A DNA stretch of 64,000 nucleotides, taken from Moringa oleifera. Taxonomy: Eukaryota; Streptophyta; Magnoliopsida; Brassicales; Moringaceae. Below, one piece after another: positions 25,181 through 36,544 of the stretch (its first letter is position 1; each line of letters begins with the position of its first letter). Below the pieces are notes generated by a model, which saw nothing but the letters and a program-made list of their open reading frames with translations, was not told the origin of the DNA and did not search any database. Made by a program: the position numbers and the translations under genes. The stretch covers positions 3,946,501 to 4,010,500 of the forward strand of contig JAJFZO010000094.1 in NCBI GenBank assembly GCA_021397835.1, written 5' to 3'.

Positions 25181-25448
25181 TAGAGGAAGAGCTTGAAGTG
25201 ATGGACTTGGCAGTGGAGCTTTTACTCAACTTAGTGGCAAGTTCGGCTTCTCCACACATTATGAAGCTCAAGGGGAACAATTTCAGGTAAGGATGTTATC
25301 GTTTTGGTTGATTGTAGAGGAAGAGCTTGAAGTGATGGACTTGGCAGTGGAGCTTTTACTCAATTCAGTGGTAGGTCCGACTTCTCCACACATTATGAAG
25401 CTCAAAGGGAAAAATTTCAAGTAACGATGTTATCGTTTTGGTTGATTG
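25181..25448 (+). repeat. 134-bp direct tandem duplication in the gypsy protease region
   Basis: Copies at 25181-25314 and 25315-25448 are exactly contiguous and differ at about 10 of 134 positions. The unit is not a multiple of three, so it shifts the reading frame just before the protease active-site motif. Confidence 0.9.
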
Positions 25449-28350
25449 TGGGGCAAACCACAACTTCATCATAGTTGATTTGGTTTAGAAATTAAAATTA
25501 CCCAAAGTGGTCACAATCTACTATAAAGTGTTAATGGATATTGGTTTGCTTGTTAAAGGGAAAGGAATTCGTAAAAAGTTGTTCAAACATCATTGGACTT
25601 GACGATTGTAAAGAACATTCCACTGCTAGAATTGGGCAATTCAAACGTCATCCTTGGTATGCAATGGCTTGAGAGGTTAGGAGGCATGCAAGTGAATTGG
25701 AAGACCCTTACAATAAAGTTTAAGATGGAGGATCGTAGTTACCTTGGAAGTTGGAATCGAGATTGGGCCGAACACGCCTTATTGAAGGCTGTGTCAAGGG
25801 TTATCAAGAAGTAGAATGGAGAAATTTTATTGGAGTTGGGAAACATAACGGTTGACTTTGTAGAGGATGGTTCATAAGTTATATTATCTTCCTTACCTAA
25901 TTCAATTTAATCAGTTTTAGCTCGATTCCACCATGTGTTTACATGGCCAAATGAGTTACTACCCTAGAATACTAGAAATCACGCCAGTAATTTGTTTTCA
26001 AGTACAACATTGATCAACTTTTATCCTTACCACTACTTACAAATTTTTAAAAAGCTAACATAGAGTGATCAGTGAAGAAAATGCTTGCAGTTAGGATTAT
26101 TAAGCCTAATGCAAGCCCTTTTCAAGATCAGTGCTTCTTGTCGAGAAGGATGATAATTAGTGATTTTGTGTGGATGATTCAAGCCTTGAATAAGATCATG
26201 ATCGGTTACAAATTTTCAATTCCGCTCATAGATGAGTTGTTAGATGAGCTTCCTGGATCTCGAATCTTTTCAAAATTTTATTTAAAGTTAGGTTATCATC
26301 AGATTCGAGTGATGTAAGAGGATGTGCCTAAGACAACATTTTGGATACATGAGGGGCACTATGAGTTCCTCGTCATGCCCTTTCGATTGACCAATACTTT
26401 AGTGACATTCCTATTGCTAATGAATCAGATTTTCGTGAGTATTTGCGGTAGTTTGTGTTAGTGTTCTTTGATTATATTATAATGTATAGCAAATCATTGG
26501 AAAAGCATATTGGTCACTTAAACCATATGTTGGAGGTGTCCACTCATCAGGTGCATGCTAATGAGAAGAAGTGTTTATTTGCAGGACATTACATATAGTA
26601 TCTTGGTCAATATAATATCCGTTGATGGAGTGGCAGAAGACCAAACTACGGATGAAAGCATACCTAAATGGCTAGCTCCTCATACCTTGCAGGGATTTCT
26701 CGAGCTCACAAGGGACTACAAATGTTTTGCATAAGGATATGGGAAGATAGTATGGTAAAAAGACGGGTTTTTGTGGAGTGCAAAAGATGAAAAGGCTCTC
26801 CAAGAACTCCAGCAAGCCACGACTCTAGTTCCAATTCTCGCTCTTTCAGGTTTTAGTAAAACTTCTATGGTAAAGACCGATGCCTCAAGAATCAGATCAG
26901 ATTAGGGCAATTTTGATGGGTTATCAAGGCTAGTTAGGTCATTGGTTGTACAATTGAAAGAATTAAGCAAACAAGTGAGAGTTGATGCCTATTCTCGAGA
27001 ACTAATTAAGTCCCTTGAACATGATCCAAAGTCCAACACTTTTTCTCTTTGTTGCAACAAAATTTGCTGTTCCATTGAAGGCTAGTGTTTCTTCTAAACT
27101 CTTCCCTCATTCCCCTGTTATTACATGAATTTCATTACAATGCCATTGGTGGACATAGAAGGTTCCTTAAGACATACAAATGCCTTTTGTCGATCACTTA
27201 ACAAATGAGCATGGAAGATGCAATAAAATCATATGTTTCTCGTTGTTCTATTTGCCAACAATCTTAACATTCAACACTTTCACTCGTTGGACTATTACAA
27301 CCGTCACCAATCCCATTCCAAGTTTAGGAAGAGATTACCATGGATTTCATAAAAAGGCAGTCACATTCGGAGGGGTTAGATAGAATTCTTGCCATGGTGA
27401 TCAGCTTAGCAAATACAGCCATTTCATCGGGTACAAACATCCTTTTACTGCACAAACAATAGTTGTAGTTTTTGTAAGAGTATTAGTTTGATTACACAAA
27501 GTTCCATCATCATTGTTTTCGATCAAGATCAAGTTTCTTAAGTACTTTTTATAGGGATGTCTTTCAAATATAAGGGACTCAACTAAAATTCTCTATAACT
27601 TATCACCCTCAAATTAATGGGCTGTTAATCATTGTTTGAAAACCTACTTTTGATGTTTTGCCAACTCCAAGCCTAAGCAACGTGAAAAATGACTGCTTTG
27701 GGCAAAATTTTGGTATAATACCTTTTTTCACACCTCTGCTAGGTGCACATCCTTCTGGGTGGTGTATGGAAGGAATCCCTACTCTTATATATTATTCTTC
27801 AGGTGCTACAGTGCTATGCATGGTGGATCAATAACTACAAATCAAGGATTATATGCTCCAAAAACTTCTTTGTCAAGTGGAGAAGGCTAAAAAACGTCTG
27901 AAGGTAGTGACAAAACTCCTTAGAAAAGATGTGTAATTTTAGAAAAGGGACACGATGCATTTTGAAACTGTATCCTTATAAATAACTCTCTTTAGCACAA
28001 AGGAGAAATGCGAAATTGGCACCAAGGTATTATGATCCTTATCCATTTGTAGCTCGAGTCTGACAAGTTGCTTAAGAGACTTCATCCATTCATCTTATTT
28101 TCATGTGTCACAGTTGAGACTAACCATAAAGATTAGTTCTCCAATATCTAATGTACCTTTGAATCTCAATGCGGAGTTAGAAATGACTATTGAACTAATA
28201 GCTAATTGGACTTCAAAGTGGGATAACATGTTTTGCATTGAAAATTTTAGTACATTAGAAAGGCCTTCTAAACTTCAAGGATTCATGGGAGCCTTACGAG
28301 TGAATTCGGGAACAATTTCCCCCATTCCACTTTAAGGACAAGGCAACTCA

Positions 28351-28362
28351 TTAAAGGGGGAG
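28351..28362 (+). other. Polypurine tract of gypsy element 1
   Basis: TTAAAGGGGGAG lies directly against the 3' LTR start TGTTGATA, the expected primer site for plus-strand DNA synthesis. Confidence 0.85.
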
Positions 28363-28803
28363 TGTTGATAAACCCCAGCACAATTCACTTATGTGAGGCA
28401 AGATAAAAAAGAAAATACAATGAGTTAGTTTCTTTGTATATGTTGGAAGACATTTTAGTCTTTTACACTTTTCTATTTTGTTATAACAATTTTTGTTCTA
28501 GGTGACAAAGGAATGGGTAAAAGGGGTTAATGAAGATTATGGGATGTGCTCAACATAGGAGAGCATTAGGTCTCTTGACTATCCAGTTTTTCCTTCCCCT
28601 CTCTTTGCTTTGTTTCTTCTTTGCGATTACTTGAATTTGCTATGATTATTTTTTTTTCTGGAGGTACTGTTGAATACTAAGGCAGTAGGGATGCATTAAT
28701 ACTTGTTGAGTTAAATTCTAAGCTAAATTTGTAGTTCTTGACATATTTCTTTCTAGTTTATGTTGCCTAACAAGTTCTTGTGTCAATTAGTAGGGTTTTA
28801 TCA
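28363..28803 (+). repeat. 3' LTR of gypsy element 1
   Basis: Begins TGTTGATAAACCCC and ends TTTATCA. The terminal seven-base inverted repeat TGATAAA/TTTATCA supports the boundaries. Confidence 0.85.
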
Positions 28804-28849
28804 AATGCATATCAAGTCCAACTTCTGCTACTTAGTCTTCATATCCAAG

Positions 28850-29200
28850 CCACCTTTATATATAAGAAACAAGGACTATAGACTTATCGTAAATACAAAT
28901 TGCACCTAAGGAGTGCTCCCATGTACATGAGTAGTTGGCTATTTAAAGGTTAGGATCTCCATGAACTTGACATAATGCTTCTCATTTACAAAAAAATCTC
29001 TCGTCATCCTTAATCAAATCTATAGGGATCTCTCCCTTTTAAAAGCCTTCTTGTTCCTCTCCTCCCATGCAATCCTAAAGAGGTTCTTCTATCTTTTCTT
29101 TATCCTTTTTGTCTCTTCCACTCACCACCTATTACTTCCTTCACCCTCAATTTCTTTCTTTTTGTTTTCCTAGTGTAATTTCACATTAACAAAATCATCT
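28850..29200 (-). mobile_element. LINE (L1-type) 3' tail fragment
   Basis: The sequence resembles the starts of three other LINE fragments in this window (near 45,320, 49,740 and 53,880). Each begins with a phrase like a GTGCACC or GGCACC motif, then CCCATGTACATG, and then a CTCATTTACAAA block. These are 3' ends of L1 elements in minus orientation. The boundaries are approximate and the distal part has decayed. Confidence 0.55.
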
Positions 29201-30641
29201 TTAAGAAACAAGTTATGGGATCACAATTTACACGACAAAATTCAATTTTATAACAAGAAATTCATGTTCTCACAGATGTGTTAATCTTTACCACCCATCT
29301 GCTCATGGACCACCACTTTGCCCTATGATAGGGCTTCACTTGCAACAACAAAAAGTTACCCATGAAGTTCATTGAGTAGCCAATTCAAAGTGTCAAAGGG
29401 AAGAGAGCAAATCAACAAGGAGAAATGAGGGAGAGAAAAAGACAGACAGACAGCAAGTCAAAACCAGGTGTGTACATCTAATTTGAAAGAGAGATTAGCT
29501 AATCCACTACTTTTGGCACATCAAACAAATGTTTAAGATCGGACCGGCAAGAACACGATTAGACTAGCTATGCACTAAGTGGGCCTTAGAAGAGATGCAT
29601 ATATGCTCTTGTAATCTCAATCACCAAATGTCTTACCCATCATGTCTTAACTAATATGCATCACCATATTTTCTTGTCTTAAAACACATGTTCAATCCAT
29701 CAAATTTGGGTAAAGAAAAAGGGTTTAGCTTAAACAATTTTGAAGAATACACAACATTTAGTTTCAACAAATAAGCCCTTTCCTTAACGCCTCCTGTTAT
29801 TTTGTCCATGTATTACATATCCAATGAATAGATAGCTCAAGAACCCAAGGTACAATAGCAAACCGGTGGCAACAATTCAGTCTTTCAAAATCAGCCATTA
29901 AAGTTCATTGCATGAACAAGATTACGCAAAACCTACACTTTGGTTTGAGAAAAGTGGTATAAAACTCTTATGTCAAATACTTAGGCTCACGCACAAGGAA
30001 AGATACATAAGGACAGGCTTCGAAAATTTATGCAGTTCAAAACCTCCAGGATAATGGTTCAAATGGAAAATCAGCTCCAAATCAAACTATCACAGGTAGA
30101 TGGTAGAAGCTAATCCACTCTTTCTCCGGTCAAAACAACAAATGTATCTTCTCTTTGTCTCTCCTAATGATGATAAATATGAAGCTTACGTTCATTAATT
30201 TAGACAAGTATAGTTTTCTACAAGCAGGATTTTGATACATTAGAAATCATGTAGAAACATTTTCATTAACAATGTAATTGAGGTAAACAAATAGAACAAA
30301 TATATCTTCTTATAGATTATTTTTAACTAGCATAAATATAAAGCCGAGACAATCATTAGTGTCACACAGTACTATAAACCTTTCCTCTTAAGTAACAAAC
30401 ATAAGATATCATTGAAAATAATAAAAACAGTTAAAAGCCAAAAACTAAGCACTTTTCAATGAAACGTTGTAGATAGACAAAATTAGTTTCTCATTGAATC
30501 TTCTAAATGTGATAAATATAAAGGCCATCAACAGTATGCATTGTCATCTTTCTATCTTAAAAGCAAAAATGTTATGTCATTCACAAGAGAAAAAACAACT
30601 AGCTGTATAATTAACATTATTAAGGATAAGTTCTAACCTGC
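29201..30641. other. Intergenic DNA downstream of the PPR gene
   Basis: No gene or element recognised. It should contain the 3' untranslated region of the PPR gene just below 30,641. Confidence 0.45.
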
Positions 30642-32156
30642 CTAATGGGTTTTCAATTTTCTTAAAAGGTCCTCATATACAAATTCCTTCTTCACTTTAG
30701 TAAGGCCCTCTTTCAACTTTGACAATGAAGAACAGGTTAATTTGATTCCTTTCTCAATCATTCCCTTCGCATACTTAGCAGCTTCTGGAAGCCTGTCGAT
30801 ATTGCACAGACCCACAACCAACAAATTTCCAGTATCCTCTAAGTTGGAGACATAGCCATGATTCTCTATCATGAATTTCCACACCTTGATAGCCATATAA
30901 GGGTCCCCTGCATCCATATATATCCTAACAGCAGAGCTAGAATTCACTAGACTTAAAGCAAACTCATTCTTAACCATCTCATTGAATAATGTTGATGCCT
31001 CCCTCAACTCCCGTCCCTTAATCAGGCACTGAAACAACACATTATAGGTTTCAGCATTAGGGAATGCCCCATTATAAGCCATCCCATCCAACAGCTTCAA
31101 CGCCATATCGGGGTCATTAGAGTAACAATACAAAGCAATCATGGAATTATACATCTGGGTGTCAGGTCTGAACCCAACTCTCCCCGCCATTGCCTCCCAT
31201 ATCAACTCAGCTCCTCTTACATCACCTATCTTCGAGCAATGTTCAAGAGCGAGGTTGAAGAATTTCACCCCAGGGTAACACCTCTTATGCCTCATGGTCT
31301 GGAAGAACTTCATAGCCTCATTCATCCCACCCGGACCCTTAAGCACAGTACACAAAAGAGAATCGTAAGCAGGTACATTGGCCTGGTCCCAACCAACCTC
31401 AGCTACCATCTCCGCAAAGGTACTCCTCGCGCAAGCCACATTGCCTTCCTTCTCCCACCCTTCTAGAAGGATTGCATATGTGTCCGCATCCGGCCTTATC
31501 CTGATCTTGGCTACGTGCAAGAAATCTGCGCCATTCAGTGTCTTGCCGTCCCTGCAGATGGCACTGAGCAGAGAATTCAGAGCCACAACATCCCTGGGAC
31601 AGTCGTACTGGTTCATAACCTCGAAGGTCATTAAGGCGTCCCTCATGCGATCACCAACCACATAACTGCTGAAGACGGAGGCAAAGGTGGCCAGCGAGAT
31701 GAGGCGCTCTCTCCTCATCGACTTAATGGCATCCCACATGGCGTCGAAGAGACAATTCTTGCCGAGTAGGTCGACAACGAGGTTCCAGGCATAGTGACTG
31801 TGGTTGTCCTCGAGCTGGTACCCAGCCCAGCGGAAAAACTTGACTGCGGGGCCAGGAAAGGAATAAGACAGCTTGAGGACCTCCTCGACGTCCTGTTGCG
31901 AAACGCGGATGCCGGTCCTTTCGAGGACCATCTCGACGGAGAGAGAGGGGGTTGTGGCGATGATCTCGCAGAGGAGCTTCAGTTTGGGAGGAAGATTTGG
32001 GGTGTCAAGGTACGATGCGAAGACTGGGCGCTTAGGCCGCGGATATTGTGGTTGGTCTAAAGGGAGCGCTTTAGAGGAAGATCGGCGGTGGTACTTTCTG
32101 TTGGGGTCTCCCCCTCCAGGGGAGTGATGATAGCATCTCTTCCTACCATCGCCCAT
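30642..32156 (-). CDS. P-class pentatricopeptide repeat protein
   Basis: Intronless gene for a 504-residue protein, as is usual for plant PPR genes. After a basic Arg/His/Pro/Ser-rich N-terminus (residues 1 to about 50), the rest consists of degenerate 35-residue helical-hairpin repeats. Examples are YNSMIALYCYSNDPDMALKL and YNVLFQCLIKGRELREASTL, and a phrase such as SYAILLEGW occurs in many members. About nine repeats can be outlined between residues 110 and 480. No E, DYW or other C-terminal domain follows, so it is P-class. Such proteins bind organellar RNA sequence-specifically for stability, splicing or translation. The N-terminus is compatible with mitochondrial import, but I cannot prove it. 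It resembles the Arabidopsis group around At1g77360 by memory of motifs. The ATG at 32156 is the first in frame. Confidence 0.93.
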   Translation of the reverse strand: MGDGRKRCYHHSPGGGDPNRKYHRRSSSKALPLDQPQYPRPKRPVFASYLDTPNLPPKLKLLCEIIATTPSLSVEMVLERTGIRVSQQDVEEVLKLSYSFPGPAVKFFRWAGYQLEDNHSHYAWNLVVDLLGKNCLFDAMWDAIKSMRRERLISLATFASVFSSYVVGDRMRDALMTFEVMNQYDCPRDVVALNSLLSAICRDGKTLNGADFLHVAKIRIRPDADTYAILLEGWEKEGNVACARSTFAEMVAEVGWDQANVPAYDSLLCTVLKGPGGMNEAMKFFQTMRHKRCYPGVKFFNLALEHCSKIGDVRGAELIWEAMAGRVGFRPDTQMYNSMIALYCYSNDPDMALKLLDGMAYNGAFPNAETYNVLFQCLIKGRELREASTLFNEMVKNEFALSLVNSSSAVRIYMDAGDPYMAIKVWKFMIENHGYVSNLEDTGNLLVVGLCNIDRLPEAAKYAKGMIEKGIKLTCSSLSKLKEGLTKVKKEFVYEDLLRKLKTH

Positions 32157-34099
32157 GATCTATCCTCAGGTTAATCGATAGACTATGGGTTTAACGGAGG
32201 AAAAATACAAGTGAAGAGCTCGCTAGTCACAAACCCTCCAGATTCTGGACACGGACACTGGTGGTGACCGGAGAGCTCTGTTTCCTTATACATTTTATGT
32301 TTAAATTTTTTACATAAAAATTTTATAAAATTTTTATATTTATCTCGTTATCAATTAATTTTTTTATTTTTAAGAAATAATTAATCGCTTTTTAATTATT
32401 TAATTTAATTAAAATTAAAATCTACTAAAAAATTTAAAAATTAAGTAATTTAAATAAAAAATTATGTAATAAATTTTGATTTAAAATTTTTCGCATAATG
32501 CAAAAAAAATATTCAAACTGTGATTACAAAAAGTTACATAATTTTTAAATAATTATATTATTTTTATATTTTTAAAAAAATTAAAATTTTTAAAAATATA
32601 TCTTTAGTATTTAAAATTTACAAAACTTTTTATAAAAGTAACTTTTAATATTTTTTTACATTTATAAAAAGTTTTAAGTTAAAATTTATTATATAAAATT
32701 TTTAATTTGAATACCCTTAATTTTTAATTTTTTGATAAAATTTAATTTAAATCAATGTTTAAATTGATACATTAAGGATCATTTGTTATTTTTAAATATA
32801 AAAATTTAATTAATAATATAAGATAAATATTAAAATTTTATGATATGTTTATCTTTTTTATATATTTATATGTTTTTTAAAGAAAAGAGACTAAAGTCTA
32901 CTAAAATTAATAAAGTGACATGCTAGATGAAATTGAAAATATTATATTTTTAGAATTTATAATTTTATATAAATAAATTTTCATTGGTCATACTCTATAT
33001 AAAACCATGGATAATTTAGATTTTGGTGAAATAATTCTACTTAAGTAAACCCAAAATTTAAAGTTCTTCAATTTAAGTATAAGCCAAAAATTTATGCATT
33101 ACTCCAATAAAACAACCTAGATGCCAATTCCAAAAATATTTTAATCAAGTTAGAATTAAACTTAATTTCTTTTATTGGTAAAAGTATAAAGTGCACTACC
33201 TTACAATTATTTTTGCACAATTAATCGTCTCTAATTAAAAGAAAGCAAACAATCTTCTAGTGATCAAATTTTGTTGAGTTTGTAAACAAAAGAAAATTAT
33301 TGTGACATAACAGTTAAATAAAATAAATTAATTACATGTCCTTTTCAGTTGTTATGATATGCTTATTGACAGTAGTTTTGTTTTTTTTTTGTTTAATCAA
33401 TCTCCACTAAACTTTAATAATGAGTATTTTCCTTGTCACTCCTTAAGATTAAGATTATCAATTGAATGAGCTAACTCCAAACCTTGATTGTATTCCTTTA
33501 ATTTTTTTGAAGCTAAGTTTTAATGAATTTAAGTTTATTTGAATTTAATAGAATATTTAATGCCCCCTTAAAAATTGAATTGATTTTTAAGAATATAAAT
33601 AGTTTAAATCCAATCTAATTAATTATATTTATTATATATAATATAAAAAAATACAACTTAAGGTGAATTTAGGATTTTTTTTTGATAAAGAGGACTTAAA
33701 AAAATTTCATCAACAAGACTGCGATATGAAAAAATATTATTTATTTCAACATAAAGATACATTTAATTAGATATATGATAAATTTTACTATTTTAAATAT
33801 AATTGATTATAATTTAATTTTTTCATATGAGATTTAATACAATCAAACTTATCAATATTAAAATTTGTCAATTGAATTAATAATTTTTTTTTCAAAATAA
33901 ATAATTATATAATCTATAAGTAAATCATCCTTCATCTTATTATGAAGAGATATTATGATAAATTTCATAATTGGAAATATTTATGTTGCCATAGAAATTT
34001 AAAAAATCATTACTAAGCGCATAAATTTATCAATCAAAATACAATATTTTGACCTCTTTGTTTCAATCAGAAGTTAACATAATTGAAAATTTTTTTAAA
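32157..34099. other. PPR upstream region and AT-rich spacer
   Basis: The first 150 bases should hold the PPR promoter and leader. The rest is extremely AT-rich, with long A and T runs and no coding frame that I can support. Confidence 0.5.
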
Positions 34100-35450
34100 A
34101 TTCTAAAAAGTTAAGTAAATCAAATTTATAACTATTGAGTAAAAATATATAGAATAGCAATATTTAGTTAAGTAAAAATATCACCAATATGAATGATTTG
34201 AAGTTATCAACCATACTTAATATCATATTAAGAGTAAATAGTTTCATTATTTCATTTGAAAATTTATTATCTAATTTTCTCAACTGAAAATTTATTACAA
34301 CATTAAATATTTTAAAGTGAAAATAAAGTTCAACCATGACATTTTCTTTTTGTTTGTCTTGTACTTTCTTATGGTGTGCATCCATGTTGGACATATTAAT
34401 ATCATAATTAGCAAAAAATGACATCACACTCTTAAAGAAAATATATCATCATCTCGCAACTTTTGAAAAATCTTTCTTATGGTTGAAATTGAATTCGTAA
34501 CATTTAATATATCTTAAGATTTAGATGACGAAATTTGACACAGCCGAAAAATTCATATTAATTAATTTGCTCATATCATGTACTTTTTTTAGCACTAATT
34601 AAAACAACTTAAAGTGAATGTGCAAATCAATGCACATAATATACACATGGACAATCTTTAGAAAATAAGGTTGGTAAATTATTTTATTCATTCCGCTTAT
34701 TACTAGCACCATTACATCCTTCACTATGCAAGTCTTTAATTGATAATTTTTATCTTTTAAGAATATTATGTGTTTGTTTCTTAAGGTTTTTAACTCTTGT
34801 ATACTTGATACTCATAACTTCAAAAAAATATTCGTAAATTAATCTGTCACAATTAATATACCTGAAAATAAGTACCATAAATTTTTTGTTAGATAAATCA
34901 ATAGCTTTATTATTAAGAAACAAAATTTGTCATCCTTATAATTCTCATGAATCTTTAGTCGCATTAAATTACTTAGTTAAAATTTTTGGTAACTTTTTTT
35001 GAATTTTCAGTGACGTATACTTGACATTTAATTGAGAATTTTCTTACACAATTTCAATACTTTTTTTCATTCACTAATACTCATAAATTTACCAATTTAA
35101 GAAAGCTTTTGCAATTAATAGAATTGATGGACTTAGAGTGACTCTTTATAACGCGTTCTTGTAATGTTTATAATTTTATAATATTTAATTATGTCGTGAG
35201 TCGTAACTGATTTTTCAAGGTTTCTCCTAAAAAATGTATATTCGTGACCTTGTTAATATATTAAATTGGATCTTTAAAATTTTTGACACAATAAATCTAT
35301 AATGCGAATTAACTTCTCTTTTAAGTTGCGTAAATGAATATTTTTTATTACTCACCATTTTCTAATTTTGAAAAATTATTAATTATAAATGATACCTAGT
35401 GGATAACTCTAAAAAAAAATAGCATGCAAAACAAAATGCTTTATTTTCTA
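34100..35450 (-). mobile_element. Fossil hAT transposase (TTF/ZMYM1-like type)
   Basis: Minus-strand fragments match, in the right order, the transposase family annotated in plants as zinc finger MYM-type protein 1-like. Pieces seen are KYTSLKIQK (near 35,020), NKKFMVLIFRYIN (near 34,890-34,860), then YYVH and FAHSL (near 34,640-34,600), and a C-terminal stretch VELYFHFKIFNVVINFQL (34,345-34,290) leading to LDNKFSNEIMKLFTL. Frequent stops and frameshifts show that it is long dead. I did not find terminal inverted repeats, so the limits are approximate. Confidence 0.7.
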
Positions 35451-36257
35451 TTGAATATTTGAGCTAGATAAAGTTTTGAAACTAAAGAGTTGAAATTAAT
35501 GAGTTTGTTTTCCATTTTGAATTAAAGTATACTTAGCTAATATAGATTGATATGACCTAATTTCAATATATTCCTTTTGAATATCATCATATTTGTTAAT
35601 ATGATAGATTCTTATTGAAAAATATAATCTAATATCATGTTCATAATTAATTATTAATATCATATGACACTTTAATATTCTCAAATTTATTTATTTTTAA
35701 TCCAAACATGGAGAACTTAAGACAGTAACATAATATAAAGAGGAAGAACTTAAATCATTTACTAATTTATGATCTTTTTTTTATCAAATCACAAAATAAA
35801 ATTCTTTTTTTGGCTTTGGTATATAGTTATTTCATATTAAAATCTATAATTATCGAATAAGTTAGTCAAGAGTCAAGTTTATAAACTAAATAATTTTTCT
35901 ACACATTATTCATTGAACCAAATAATTTTAAATTGTTTAAAATTAATGATATCCTACATATCTCTAAAACTATTACTAAAAATTAACCAATAAAGATATC
36001 ACATTAATTATATTTGTTTCATATTGAGCAAAATTAGCTCATGATCATATTTGCATGTAGAATCTTTGATTTTTTTTTTGAAAAAAGCTTTTATAAAATT
36101 TTGATATGAAACAAAACCATAAGTTTTAAAATAAATCAATAACTAACTAGGCAGGTATTTATCTTTTTATTCATCATAATATTTTAAAAATAATTAATGA
36201 TGAAATAAATTTGAAAACTATTATAGGATTCTTGGTGATGTTGATCTAAAAGTTTGA

Positions 36258-36308
36258 TCAATGATGTTTTTTAGAGAGTCTGTTAGGATCTCTAAAAAAC
36301 ATCATTGA
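36258..36308. repeat. Perfect 20-bp inverted repeat with 11-bp loop
   Basis: Arms at 36258-36277 and 36289-36308 are exact reverse complements. The loop is GTCTGTTAGGA. Pairing continues imperfectly outside the arms. It could be the core of a small MITE or a small-RNA hairpin. Confidence 0.85.
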
Positions 36309-36495
36309 ATTTGACTTTCAATTAGATAGGAAAAATCTATTTTTGATAACTACATGTCAGTTTTTAATACTCAAATAATGATGCTTATATGCCAAACTTG
36401 TAGTTTGTTTAGATATTCACTAATAAGTTTAGTTATTTTTTTTATTATTGGGTATTCATTTCTTCTTATGTGCCCTTACTAAGTTGATTTCATGC

Positions 36496-36498
<3 letters not shown>

Positions 36499-36542
<44 letters not shown>
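36499..36542. repeat. (AT)n microsatellite
   Basis: About 22 uninterrupted AT units. Confidence 0.95.

Positions 36543-36544
<2 letters not shown>

Larger units (their letters stand above)
23664..28803 (+). mobile_element. Degenerate Ty3/gypsy LTR retrotransposon with both LTRs
   Basis: The 5.1-kb element is bounded by LTRs at 23664-24132 and 28363-28803. The order gag, protease, reverse transcriptase, RNase H, integrase is that of Ty3/gypsy. Recognisable pieces are gag (about 24,640-24,870, ending LTDDVLEMHFING), protease (VDCGANHNFI near 25,440-25,475), reverse transcriptase (about 26,070-26,320, with ALNK, IDELLDELPG and GYHQIRV), and integrase (RCSICQQ near 27,240, TMDFIK near 27,340). 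Many stops and frameshifts make it non-coding. The primer-binding site is complementary to initiator tRNA-Met, and a polypurine tract precedes the 3' LTR. A 134-bp tandem duplication lies inside the protease region. No target duplication is evident. Confidence 0.9.

Noticed and set aside
31239..32127. Several plus-strand frames inside the PPR gene
   Set aside because: They are antisense shadows of the PPR coding region.
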